Source of the DNA: Pseudonocardia acidicola
GTDB lineage: Bacteria > Actinomycetota > Actinomycetes > Mycobacteriales > Pseudonocardiaceae
Reading direction: 5' to 3'
Length of the DNA stretch: 64,000 nucleotides
Assembly: GCF_012911935.1 (NCBI RefSeq)
Contig: NZ_JAAXLA010000016.1
Location: 1 to 64,000 of the forward strand
Both the position numbers and the translations under genes were made by a program. The stretch's first letter is position 1. Every line of letters begins with the position of its first letter. Shown in pieces: positions 8,435 through 16,288 of the stretch. The notes below the pieces were generated by a model that did no database searches, was not told the origin of the DNA, and saw nothing but the letters and a program-made list of their open reading frames with translations.

Positions 8435-8778
8435 GAGTCGTCGCGGACTCACATTCGCTGCACTACTACCTGTTCACGCCGGACCGGCTCTCGGAGCCGG
8501 CGTTCGACGCTCTGGGTAACGCCGAGAACAGCGACGGGCTCGTCGTCTCGGCCGCGACGCTGGGTGATCTCTGGTACTCGTCGCACAAGATCGGCAAGCG
8601 GGCGTTGACACCGGGTGCTTTCGAGTCCCTGCACGCGACCGTGCTGGATCCGGAGAACGAGGGCTTCGAGGTGGCCGCCGTCGACGCTGCGACGATGGCG
8701 CGCTTGGTGGCGTGGCCTCCTTCGTGGCCTCCAACTGGTTCCTGCGATACCAGCTGGTGCCTCCTCGTGCGCCGCTGA
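8431..8778 (+). pseudogene. PIN-domain (VapC-like) toxin, truncated at its 3' end
   Basis: The first about 89 residues read as a VapC-type PIN domain: MRVVADSHSLHYYLFTPDRL with the first acidic residue D6, then SAATLGDLWYSSHKIGKRAL and EVAAVDAATMARLV. The normal continuation (the segment with the FDRFILATA and TADR motifs that supplies the later catalytic acids) is missing. It is replaced after about 8700 by an unrelated Trp/Pro-rich tail ending in VRR. The break coincides with the 17-bp repeat at 8709-8725, also found near the left island end, so a rearrangement probably removed the 3' part. Toxicity is unlikely. Confidence 0.75.
8709..8725 (+). repeat. 17-bp repeat at the toxin breakpoint
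   Basis: This is an exact copy of 4364-4380, located where the PIN toxin loses family similarity. In another frame the sequence up to the right att repeat can be read as a peptide (WFLRYQLVPPRAPL), which I do not recognise. Confidence 0.6.
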
Positions 8779-8831
8779 CCTGCGCCGATGCCACTAGTGC
8801 CTGTCGCGAACGCGTGGACGAGAATTCGCGC

Positions 8832-8886
8832 AATGCGTAGGTCTGGGGTTCGACTCCCCAAGGCGGCTCCATTTCTGCAGGTCAGA
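8832..8886 (+). repeat. Right att-type direct repeat (tRNA-Thr 3' remnant)
   Basis: This is a partial tRNA-Thr copy that starts at the anticodon loop and lacks the acceptor 5' strand, D-arm and anticodon, so it cannot form a tRNA. It is identical to 4273-4315 over 43 bp and then near-identical. It marks the right edge of the island. The rest of 8887-9100 holds only a hairpin. Confidence 0.85.
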
Positions 8887-9018
8887 GGCGTGCAGCTGTG
8901 CGCTGTGTGATGTGAGTGCGCCACTGCCAGGCATTCGTGCAACAGCGTTTCAGATGTCAGGGCGCCTGGAACCGTGCTGGTCAGCCCGCTTCGGTGAACG
9001 ATCCTGTGCGGAAGTGTT

Positions 9019-9041
9019 GTGGCATGGCGAAGTCATGCCAC
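9019..9041 (-). terminator. Hairpin downstream of the TetR gene
   Basis: GTGGCATG (9019-9026) and CATGCCAC (9034-9041) form a perfect 8-bp stem with a 7-nt loop. It lies 60 bp past the 3' end of the minus-strand TetR gene and is a reasonable terminator for it. Confidence 0.5.
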
Positions 9042-9100
9042 GGCGGGTGCGTTGCTCGCAGGTTCGAGGCAGGCGACTGAGCCAGGGTCTCGTGTGTAGG

Positions 9101-9718
9101 TCAGACGAACAGCCGGGGCAGCAGGTCTCGGCTGCCGTCACGGAGGTCGTCGAGCGCTGTCTCCGAGCCGGCGAGGTGGCGCTGCAGCGCCTGCTGGAAC
9201 AGCCCGTCGAACATCGCGTAGGCCGCGGAGGGCGAGCAGGTCGGCTGGGTGCCGGTGAGGTCGGCGTAGGCGCGGACGAGGCGCCAGATCATGTCCTGCA
9301 GCCTGCCGTCGATCTCGGCGACGTCGTCGCGGAAGGCCTCCTCGAACAGGGACTGCGAGCGCAGGTCGTACCAGAGCCGGTGCATGAGCGGGGCGTCGGC
9401 GAGCGTGGTGGCCAGCCCGTTCCCGCAGGCTGCGGCGAGCTCGTCGGGTGTGGACGCCTCGGCCACGAGGCCCTCGTAGCGCTGCACGCAGGCGTCCTTG
9501 TAGCGCCGCACGCAGTAGGTGATCAGGTCAATCTTGTCGGCGAAGTAGTAGTGCAGAAGCCCGTGGGAGAACGACGTGTTGTCTGCGATCGTGCGCAGGC
9601 TGGTGCGCGCGTAGCCGAGGTCTGCCAACGTCAACAACGCCGCGTCGGCGAGCTCGCGGCGGCGGTCCTCGAACTTGTCGGCACGGGACCGCAACCGCAC
9701 GGCGGCTGAGCTGGGCAT
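9101..9718 (-). CDS. TetR/AcrR family transcriptional regulator
   Basis: The N-terminal helix-turn-helix is clear at residues about 20-65: LADLGYARTSLRTIADNTSFSHGLLHYYF (a normal TetR signature, quoted as a whole only to locate it), followed by the linking DKIDLITY helix. The rest is the helical ligand-binding domain. I start at the ATG at 9718, which gives 205 aa and leaves the DNA-binding domain complete; upstream codons run through the shared promoter. It is divergent from the acyl-CoA ligase operon at 9844, with a palindromic operator in between, so it very likely represses that operon and itself until an acyl-CoA or related effector binds. Confidence 0.88.
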   Translation of the reverse strand: MPSSAAVRLRSRADKFEDRRRELADAALLTLADLGYARTSLRTIADNTSFSHGLLHYYFADKIDLITYCVRRYKDACVQRYEGLVAEASTPDELAAACGNGLATTLADAPLMHRLWYDLRSQSLFEEAFRDDVAEIDGRLQDMIWRLVRAYADLTGTQPTCSPSAAYAMFDGLFQQALQRHLAGSETALDDLRDGSRDLLPRLFV

Positions 9719-9761
9719 GAGGCTGACGATACCCAACGGGCGGATTTCCTGACCAGTCGTC

Positions 9762-9787
9762 CAAGAAAATCTTGACATCCGTCCAAG
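9762..9787. promoter_or_regulatory. Palindromic operator overlapping a -35 box
   Basis: CAAGAAAATCTTG (9762-9774) is a perfect palindrome around AAA. A second CAAG half-site follows (CGTCCAAG repeated at 9758-9765 and 9780-9787), and TTGACA at 9772-9777 sits inside it as a probable -35 for the ligase operon. This is the expected position for binding by the divergent TetR protein. Confidence 0.6.
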
Positions 9788-9843
9788 ATCAGGCCACGGT
9801 CGTGCCTGCCATCACTGGTGCTGACGAAGATCGAGAGACGACG

Positions 9844-11388
9844 ATGTCGCTGACCTTCTATCTGGACAAGGGGGCCTCCCTGGACCCCGAGGCGTCCTGC
9901 CTGACCCTCGACGGGAGGTCGCTGTCGTACGGCGAGGTCGTCGAGCTCTCCCACGCAGTCGCCAGGGCGCTGCGGCGCTCGGGCGTCGAGCCCGGGGACA
10001 AGGTCGGCATCCTCTCGGCCAACGACCCGACCGCGTTCTCGTGCGTCTTCGGCATCGCCCGGGCGGGTGCGGTGTGGTGCCCCATCAACCCGCGCAACGC
10101 GGCAGGTGAGAACGCGGAGCTGCTCGACCTGTTCGACTGCTCCGCGTTGATCTTCCAGCCGGCCTTCGACGAGCTGGTCGCCGAGATCGTCCCGAAGCTT
10201 CCGAAGCTGACCACGCTCGTCCGGCTCGGCGACGGCGGGGATGACGGCGGGGACCTGGTGCAGGCCTTCCACCCCTGGCTCGACGCCGCCCGGGCCGATC
10301 CCTCCGCCGAGGCCGGGCAGCCCGAGGACGTGGTGGCACTGGTCGGCACCGGCGGCACCACGGGGCGCCCCAAGGGGGTCATGCTCACCGACCGCAACCT
10401 CGAGGCGATGTCGGCGATCACGCTGATGAGCTATCCCTTCGAAGGGCGGCCGGTGTACCTGGCCCAGGCTCCACTGACCCACGCGGCCGGCGTGCTGTGC
10501 TTCCCGATCCTCGCCCGCGGCGGGGAGGTCGTGATCATGGCGAAGCCCGACGTCGGCCGGTTCCTGGAGCTGATCGAGCGGCACCGGGTCACCCACACCT
10601 TCCTGCCGCCGACGCTGATCTACATGGTCCTCGGCCACGCGGCACTCGACAGCACGGACCTGTCGTCGCTGCAGTGCTTCTGGTACGGCGCGGCGCCGAT
10701 GTCGGCGGCCAGGCTGGCCGAGGCACTCGACCGCATCGGGCCGATGGCGCAGCTCTTCGGGCAGTCCGAGGCCCCGATGATGATCTCGACGATGTCACCG
10801 GCCGAGCACCGCCTGCCCGACGGGACGATCAACACCGCACGGCTGTCGTCGGCAGGCCGGCCCTCGCCGCTGGTCACCGTGGCGATCCTCGACCAGCAGG
10901 GCCGGCCCGTACCGCGCGGGGAGCGGGGGGAGATCTGCGTCCGGGGCTCCCTGGTGATGGCCGGCTACTACCGCAACCCCGAGGCCACGGCCGAGGCGTC
11001 CGCCCACGGCTGGCACCACACCGGCGACATCGGTTTCCTCGACGAGGACGGCTACCTGTACATCGTCGACCGCGCCAAGGACATGGTGATCACCGGCGGG
11101 TTCAACGTCTACTCCGCCGAGGTCGAGCAGGCGCTGATGGCCCACGACGCCGTCCGCGACTGCGCGGTGATCGGCCTGCCCGACGAGAAGTGGGGTGAAC
11201 GGGTCACCGCCGTGATCCAGCTCCAGCCCGACGCCGAGGTCGATGTCGACGACCTGATCGCGTTCGTCAAGCAGCGCATCGGCAGCGTCAAGGCGCCCAA
11301 GCAGATCGAGATCTGGCCCGACCTTCCCCGCTCCACCATCGGCAAGGTCCTCAAGACGGAGATCCGCGGCACGCTCACGGGTCACTGA
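9844..11388 (+). CDS. AMP-forming acyl-CoA ligase
   Basis: This 514-aa member of the ANL superfamily activates a carboxylic acid to its acyl-CoA through an acyl-adenylate. The phosphate-binding loop GTGGTTGRPKGVML lies near residues 167-180. FGQSEAPM fills the A5 position, and HHTGDIGFLDEDGYLYIVDR carries the AMP-ribose-binding Asp. A C-terminal STIGKVLK provides the catalytic Lys. The substrate is not evident; a fatty or aromatic acid is possible. ATG 9844 is preferred to an earlier frame-start at 9772 because it follows a GAGAGA site and avoids the operator. First gene of the TetR-controlled operon. Confidence 0.88.
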   Translation: MSLTFYLDKGASLDPEASCLTLDGRSLSYGEVVELSHAVARALRRSGVEPGDKVGILSANDPTAFSCVFGIARAGAVWCPINPRNAAGENAELLDLFDCSALIFQPAFDELVAEIVPKLPKLTTLVRLGDGGDDGGDLVQAFHPWLDAARADPSAEAGQPEDVVALVGTGGTTGRPKGVMLTDRNLEAMSAITLMSYPFEGRPVYLAQAPLTHAAGVLCFPILARGGEVVIMAKPDVGRFLELIERHRVTHTFLPPTLIYMVLGHAALDSTDLSSLQCFWYGAAPMSAARLAEALDRIGPMAQLFGQSEAPMMISTMSPAEHRLPDGTINTARLSSAGRPSPLVTVAILDQQGRPVPRGERGEICVRGSLVMAGYYRNPEATAEASAHGWHHTGDIGFLDEDGYLYIVDRAKDMVITGGFNVYSAEVEQALMAHDAVRDCAVIGLPDEKWGERVTAVIQLQPDAEVDVDDLIAFVKQRIGSVKAPKQIEIWPDLPRSTIGKVLKTEIRGTLTGH

Positions 11389-11421
11389 CGTAACCGACGA
11401 AGGCCGTAAGGAGGCCGCATC

Positions 11422-12414
11422 ATGAAACTCGCTCTCTACCTGCCGAACTTCCGCGACAAGGTGACCGTCAAGGAACTGGAGGACCTCACCGCGCTCGCCG
11501 AGGAGCTCGACTTCGACTCGGTGTGGACGCTCGACCGGATCGTCGTCCCGGAGGCGTCGGACCGGCAGGAGATGCAGTACTCGTTCGGCATGATGGACGA
11601 CCTGCCCAAGGCCCTGCCGGTGTCCTCGCGCGGCGAGTGGTTCCAGGGCATGCCGCTGATTCCGTGGCTCGCGGCGAAGACGTCGAAGGTCCGGATCGGG
11701 ATGAGCATCATCGACACGCCCTACCGCGCCCCCGGCGTCCTGGCCGCCGAGATGGCCACCATCGACCATCTCTCGAACGGTCGGCTCAACGTCGGCGTCG
11801 GGTCCGGGTGGATGCCCGAGGAGTTCGCCGCCTCGAGCGCCTCGCACATCTTCCCGAAGCGGCACAAGCACGTGCGCGAGACGATCGAGATCATGCAGGG
11901 CATCTGGAGCAACGACCTCTTCGAGTACCACGGCGAGTTCGCGGACTTCGAGAGGTGCGGGTTCGGGGTGAAGCCGCTGCAGAAGCCGGGCCCGCCGATC
12001 TTCTTCAGCGGGCTCAAGGACCCGGAGCGCGCCGCGAAGCGCGTCAGCAAGTACGACCTCGCAGGCTGGATCGGCATCCAGGACTCCCCGGAGGACATCG
12101 CGACGTGGCGCGGCGGGATCCAGCGCGAGCTCGAGAAGCTCGACAGCCCCCGCAAGGTCGACGACCTCGAGATCAGCAGCATGCTCTGGACGGTGATCCT
12201 GGACGAGGACGTCGACCAGACCCCGGCAGGCAAGGCCACCAACCTCATGGTGGGCTCCGAGCGGCAGATCACCGACCGGCTGAAGGCGTACAAGGAGGCC
12301 GGGATGACCATGCCGCTCATCTGGCCGCCGTTCGCCGACGTCCCCGTGGCCAAGACGCTCGACGACCTCAAGCGGCTCAAGAACGACATCATGCCGAAGG
12401 TCGAGGCCTCCTGA
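11422..12414 (+). CDS. LLM-class flavin-dependent oxidoreductase
   Basis: This 330-aa luciferase-like TIM-barrel protein uses FMN or F420. Motifs include LAEELDFDSVWTLDR, the SNGRLNVGVGSGWMPEEF block shared by LLM enzymes, and PPIFFSGLKDPERAAKRV. A strong ribosome site (AAGGAGG at 11409-11415) precedes the ATG. It sits between an acyl-CoA ligase and an SDR in the TetR-controlled operon. It may oxidise the CoA-activated or free substrate, or an alicyclic or terpenoid intermediate. The substrate is unknown. Confidence 0.85.
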   Translation: MKLALYLPNFRDKVTVKELEDLTALAEELDFDSVWTLDRIVVPEASDRQEMQYSFGMMDDLPKALPVSSRGEWFQGMPLIPWLAAKTSKVRIGMSIIDTPYRAPGVLAAEMATIDHLSNGRLNVGVGSGWMPEEFAASSASHIFPKRHKHVRETIEIMQGIWSNDLFEYHGEFADFERCGFGVKPLQKPGPPIFFSGLKDPERAAKRVSKYDLAGWIGIQDSPEDIATWRGGIQRELEKLDSPRKVDDLEISSMLWTVILDEDVDQTPAGKATNLMVGSERQITDRLKAYKEAGMTMPLIWPPFADVPVAKTLDDLKRLKNDIMPKVEAS

Positions 12415-12479
12415 CCGGCTCCCGACGGATCTCCGCCGGCACCCCCTGCAACGAAGTATGAGAAGTATGAGAGGAAGAG

Positions 12480-13235
12480 ATGTCCGAGCTCGAGGGTAAG
12501 CGGGTCTTCGTCACCGGGTCCGGTGCCGGGATCGGCAAGGCGATCGCGACGCTGTTCACGCAACGAGGCGCCCGGGTCGTGGTCAGCGACATCAACGCCG
12601 ATGCGGCCAAGCAGACGGCCGACGAGATCGGCGCCGCGGGCGTCGCCAACTGCGACGTCACGGACGAGGCCCAGGTACAGGCCGCGGTGCAGCAGGCGGT
12701 CGATCTCCTCGGCGGCCTCGACGTGCTGGTCAACAACGCCGGGATCGAGGTCTCCTCGCCGCTGCTGCAGCAGTCCACGGAGAGCTTCGACAAGATCTAC
12801 GCGGTCAACGTGCGCGGTCCGTTCGTCGCCATGAAGGCGGCGATCGGGCACTTGATCGAGTCGAAGGGCAACGTCGTCAACATCTCCTCGATCGCCGGCA
12901 TCGGTGGCAGCCCGCTGCTCGGCTCCTACTGCGCGACCAAGGCAGCGCTGATCCAGATGACCCGGGTCGCCGCGGTGGAGATGCGCCCGACGGGCGTGCG
13001 GGTCAATGCGGTCTGCCCGGGCTTCGCCGACACCGCCATGGTCGACCGGCTCGTCCCGGACTTCGAGGCGGCGACCCAGGTCCCCTTCGGCGACCTCGTC
13101 GCCATGAAGCAGGGCAGGCTCGGCACCCCGGAGGACATCGCCGAGGTGGCGGCCTTCCTCGCGTCCGACCGGGCGTCGTGGGTCACCGGCAGCCACTATG
13201 TCCTGGACGGCGGGCTGACCGCGTCGCTGGTGTGA
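12480..13235 (+). CDS. SDR family NAD(P)-dependent oxidoreductase
   Basis: This is a classical 251-aa short-chain dehydrogenase. The cofactor motif is VTGSGAGIGKAI (residues 11-22), followed by NNAG, a catalytic Ser in NISSIAGIGG, and the active-site YCATK. The PG motif appears in VCPGFADT. The C-terminus DGGLTASLV is typical. Likely reaction: alcohol/ketone interconversion on the operon's intermediate. The leader before the ATG contains a short tandem repeat (GAAGTATGA twice) and a GAGAGGAAG ribosome site. Confidence 0.88.
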   Translation: MSELEGKRVFVTGSGAGIGKAIATLFTQRGARVVVSDINADAAKQTADEIGAAGVANCDVTDEAQVQAAVQQAVDLLGGLDVLVNNAGIEVSSPLLQQSTESFDKIYAVNVRGPFVAMKAAIGHLIESKGNVVNISSIAGIGGSPLLGSYCATKAALIQMTRVAAVEMRPTGVRVNAVCPGFADTAMVDRLVPDFEAATQVPFGDLVAMKQGRLGTPEDIAEVAAFLASDRASWVTGSHYVLDGGLTASLV

Positions 13236-13257
13236 CGTCGACAGGGAGGCGGTGCAG

Positions 13258-15231
13258 ATGGCCGACACGCTCTGGAGCCCGACGGCGGCCCGCATCGAGG
13301 GGTCCGCGCTGCGCGAGTTCCTGAACTGGTTGGAGAGGCGCGAGGGGCGGCCTTTCGGAGACCACGACGCGTTCTGGGCGTGGTCGGTCGAGGATCTGGA
13401 CCGGTTCTGGCTCTCACTGGTCGACTACTACGAGGTCGACTTCTCCGCGCCATGGACGCAGGTGCGCACCGCCGACCCGATGCCGCACACCCGCTGGTTC
13501 ACCGGGGCGCGGCTGAACTGGGCGCAGCATGCGCTGCGCCGCGGGGCCGACCACGCCACCGCGCTGCTGTGCATCCAGGAGGGTGGCCTGCCCGCGCGCG
13601 AGATCACCTTCGGTGCCCTGCGCCGATCGGTGGCGGCGGCGGCCGGCTGGCTGCGTCGGGTAGGCGTGCGTCCCGGCGACCGGGTCTGCGCCTACCTGCC
13701 GAACACCGAGCACGCGGTGATCGGCGTCCTCGCCGCCGCCGCGGTCGGCGCGGTGTGGTCGTGCTGCTCCCCGGACTTCGGCGCCGAGGGCACCATCGGT
13801 CGCCTCGCGCAGCTCGAGCCCCGTGTGCTCATCGCGACGGACGGCTACCACTGGAACGGCAAGGAGATCGACCGCAGCGACGTCGTCGCGCAGCTGCGCG
13901 AAAAGCTTCCGACGCTGCGTCACTTCGTCCACGTCCCGTACGTGTTCGACCGGCCGCACCCCGACGGCTCGACACCGTGGGACGAGCTGCTGACCCAGGA
14001 CGAGCCGCTGGTGTTCGAACAGGTCGAGTTCTCCCACCCGCTGTGGGTGCTGTTCACCTCCGGCACCACCGGGCTGCCCAAGGGCCTGGTACATGGCCAC
14101 GGCGGAATCACGCTGGAGGGCCTGAAGTGGTCCGGGCTGTACTGCGGGCTGCGCCCCGCTTCGCGAGAGTTGGGCCCCGCCGAGCGGATGTTCACCTACA
14201 CCTCGACCGGCTGGGCGCTGTGGAACATGCAGCTGGGCGCGCTCACCCAGGGCGCGAGCATCGTGCTGTACGAGGGCAGCCCCGGCCACCCGGCGGGCGC
14301 GGTCTGGGAGGTCGCGGCACGTACCCGGGCGGACGTCATGCTGCTGGGCGCCGCCGTGGTCACCGCTACGGCGAATACCGGGGTGTCGCCCCGGCAGGAG
14401 CACGACCTGAGCCGGCTGCGCCACGTGATGGTCAGTGGCTCGGCGCTGCCCTCGGCCGGATACCACTGGGTGATGGAGCACGTCAGCCCGGACCTGCGGA
14501 TCGACTCGACCAGCGGCGGCACCGACATCTCCGGCTCGTTCGTCGGCGCCAACGAGTACGCCCCGGTCCGGGTGGGTCGCATCGGCGGCCGGCTCGCCGG
14601 TGTCGACTGCGCGGCCTGGGACGAGAACGGCCATCCGGTCGTCGACTCGGTGGGCGACCTCGTCGTCACCCAGCCGATGCCGTCGATGCCGGTGCACCTG
14701 TGGAACGACCCGGACGCGCAGCGGTACGCGGAGTCGTACTTCGAGACCTGGCCCGGCGTCTGGCGGCACGGGGACTGGGTGACGCTGTACTCCGACGGCA
14801 GCCTCGCCATCCACGGCCGTTCGGACTCGACGCTCAACCGGCAGGGCGTGCGGCTGGGCAGCAGCGACTTCTACGACGTGCTCGAGACCATGCCGGAGAT
14901 CAGCGAGGCCCTGGTGGTCGGGGTCGACCAGCCCGACGACGGCTACTGGTTGGGCCTGTTCGTCGTCCCGGCCCCCGGGCACGCGCTCGACGAGAACCTG
15001 AAGCAGCGGATCGTCACCACGTTGCGAACCCGTCTGACGCCCCGTCATGTCCCGGACGAGATCGTCGAGGCGCCCGCCGTGCCGCACACCCTGAGCGGCA
15101 AGCGGCTCGAGGTCCCGATCAAGAAGCTGCTGACCGGCAGGCCACTGGAGAAGGCCGCGAACATCGCTTCCGTCGACGACCCCGACGCGCTGCGCTGGTA
15201 CGCGCGGTTCGCGGCGGACCGGCTGGAGTAG
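13258..15231 (+). CDS. Acetoacetate--CoA ligase
   Basis: This 657-aa ANL enzyme has the acetoacetyl-CoA synthetase N-terminus (FLNWLERREGRPFGDHDAFWAWSVED region) and the P-loop VLFTSGTTGLPKGLVH near 261-276. It also has WALWNMQLGALTQGASIVLYEG and the A5-like STSGGTDI, as in AACS. It converts acetoacetate or a beta-keto acid to its CoA ester with ATP. GTG 13252 is possible, but ATG 13258 has better spacing (9 nt) from AGGGAGG. In this operon it may salvage a beta-keto acid product of ring or chain cleavage. Confidence 0.87.
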   Translation: MADTLWSPTAARIEGSALREFLNWLERREGRPFGDHDAFWAWSVEDLDRFWLSLVDYYEVDFSAPWTQVRTADPMPHTRWFTGARLNWAQHALRRGADHATALLCIQEGGLPAREITFGALRRSVAAAAGWLRRVGVRPGDRVCAYLPNTEHAVIGVLAAAAVGAVWSCCSPDFGAEGTIGRLAQLEPRVLIATDGYHWNGKEIDRSDVVAQLREKLPTLRHFVHVPYVFDRPHPDGSTPWDELLTQDEPLVFEQVEFSHPLWVLFTSGTTGLPKGLVHGHGGITLEGLKWSGLYCGLRPASRELGPAERMFTYTSTGWALWNMQLGALTQGASIVLYEGSPGHPAGAVWEVAARTRADVMLLGAAVVTATANTGVSPRQEHDLSRLRHVMVSGSALPSAGYHWVMEHVSPDLRIDSTSGGTDISGSFVGANEYAPVRVGRIGGRLAGVDCAAWDENGHPVVDSVGDLVVTQPMPSMPVHLWNDPDAQRYAESYFETWPGVWRHGDWVTLYSDGSLAIHGRSDSTLNRQGVRLGSSDFYDVLETMPEISEALVVGVDQPDDGYWLGLFVVPAPGHALDENLKQRIVTTLRTRLTPRHVPDEIVEAPAVPHTLSGKRLEVPIKKLLTGRPLEKAANIASVDDPDALRWYARFAADRLE

Positions 15232-15234
15232 CCC

Positions 15235-15987
15235 GTGCGCCTGGGTGCGACGCTCGCCCACCTGTCCGATGCGCCGCCGTTCGCGGTCGCCGAGTGGGCG
15301 AGACGCCTGGTGGGCGCCGGTTTCGAGAGCCTGTGGACTCCCCAGATCATCGGGCGCGGCTCCCTGGTCCCGGACCCGTTCGTGACGGTCGCGGTGGCGG
15401 CCACGGCCACCGAGGGGGTGGAAGTGGGAACGGCCACTGTGCAGGTGCCGCTCCATCATCCCGCCGACCTCGCGCACCGGATCCTGTCGCTGAAGTCCGT
15501 GTGCGGTGACCGCCTGACCCTCGGCATCAGCCCCGGGTCGACCGACGCCGACTACGCCACCTTCGACCGGGACTACACCGCGCGCTTCCGAACCTTCGAC
15601 CAGAACGTGGCGCGGCTGCGGGTCCTGCTCGCCCACGGGCGGGACGAGCGCGCCGACCTCGCCCCCCCAGCCGGTGCCACCGGCGGGCCGCCGCTCCTCC
15701 TCGGCTCGTGGGGTGCCAACGTCGAGCGGGCCGCCCGGGAGTTCGACGGCTGGCTGGCCTCCGGATACCGCCGCACGGCCGACCAGATCATCGCTGCCCA
15801 CGAACGGTACCGGGCCGCCGGTGGCCGACGGGCCATCGTGTGCGCTGTCCGGCTGTCCGGAACGGACGACCTCGGACCCACCGGCGAGCAGCTCCAGCGC
15901 TACGCGGAGGCCGGCTTCGACGACGCCGTCGTGCTGATCGAACCAGGAGGTCCGGATCCCGAAAAGGTCAGAGCCCTCCTTCCATGA
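15235..15987 (+). CDS. LLM-class oxidoreductase, short form
   Basis: This 250-aa luciferase-like protein is shorter than the usual 280-350 aa. It has AEWARRLVGAGFESLWTPQ, a DPFVTVAVAATAT strand-helix unit and the segment LTLGISPGSTDADY. A C-terminal half has LLLGSWGANVERAAREFDGW. It starts with GTG 4 nt after the acetoacetate--CoA ligase stop, so it is the last cistron of the TetR-controlled operon. F420 or FMN use cannot be decided from sequence. Two LLM proteins in one operon may form a pair acting on the same substrate. Confidence 0.8.
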   Translation: MRLGATLAHLSDAPPFAVAEWARRLVGAGFESLWTPQIIGRGSLVPDPFVTVAVAATATEGVEVGTATVQVPLHHPADLAHRILSLKSVCGDRLTLGISPGSTDADYATFDRDYTARFRTFDQNVARLRVLLAHGRDERADLAPPAGATGGPPLLLGSWGANVERAAREFDGWLASGYRRTADQIIAAHERYRAAGGRRAIVCAVRLSGTDDLGPTGEQLQRYAEAGFDDAVVLIEPGGPDPEKVRALLP

Positions 15988-16049
15988 GCCGTCAAGGCGT
16001 GTCTGCGACGATCGTCGAGGACGGCCAAGGTCTGGACAGGTGGCGGCGC

Positions 16050-16288
16050 CGGGGAGTGTTGCGTCCCGCATCCGCCACCGAAACCGTGTGGGAGCCGGTC
16101 GAACACCGCTCGCTGTTCAACGAGCAGAACGTCGGGCGTGCAGGCCACTCGGTGCACACGATCTTCGTCGACGATCCCGACGGCCTCGTCACCACGGTCA
16201 TGGAACGGGGGATAGGACCCGTGCAGCGGGAGACCTACCCGAACGGGGTCCGGAACGTGCTGTTCCGCGACCCCGACGGGAACGGTTC
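16050..16288 (+). pseudogene. Remnant of a VOC/glyoxalase-family gene
   Basis: One plus-strand frame encodes a fragment with glyoxalase-family character: HSVHTIFVDDPDGLVTTV, then RETYPNGVRNVLFRDPDGN. The last segment is the usual end of a VOC metal-binding half-module. No start and no complete module are present, and similarity stops where the convergent DUF1116 gene ends. The sequence 15988-16049 shows nothing else. It is best read as a decayed or truncated gene. Confidence 0.55.

Larger units (their letters stand above)
4273..8886 (+). mobile_element. 4.6-kb genomic island at the 3' end of tRNA-Thr (no integrase)
   Basis: A copy of the tRNA-Thr 3' end plus flanking bases (4273-4327) recurs in direct orientation at 8832-8886, offset by exactly 4559 bp. 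This is the usual signature of site-specific integration into a tRNA gene, where the element restores the gene on one side and leaves a truncated copy on the other. Cargo on the plus strand is a pRiA4b ORF-3-like gene, a UPF0158 gene, a SWIM zinc-finger gene, an AbrB-like antitoxin and a truncated PIN toxin. No recombinase gene is visible inside, so the island is either mobilised in trans or a deletion remnant of a larger element. Confidence 0.75.

Noticed and set aside
8832..8870. A second tRNA-Thr gene
   Set aside because: Only the 3' half is present. The acceptor 5' strand, D-arm and anticodon are missing, so it is an att remnant.
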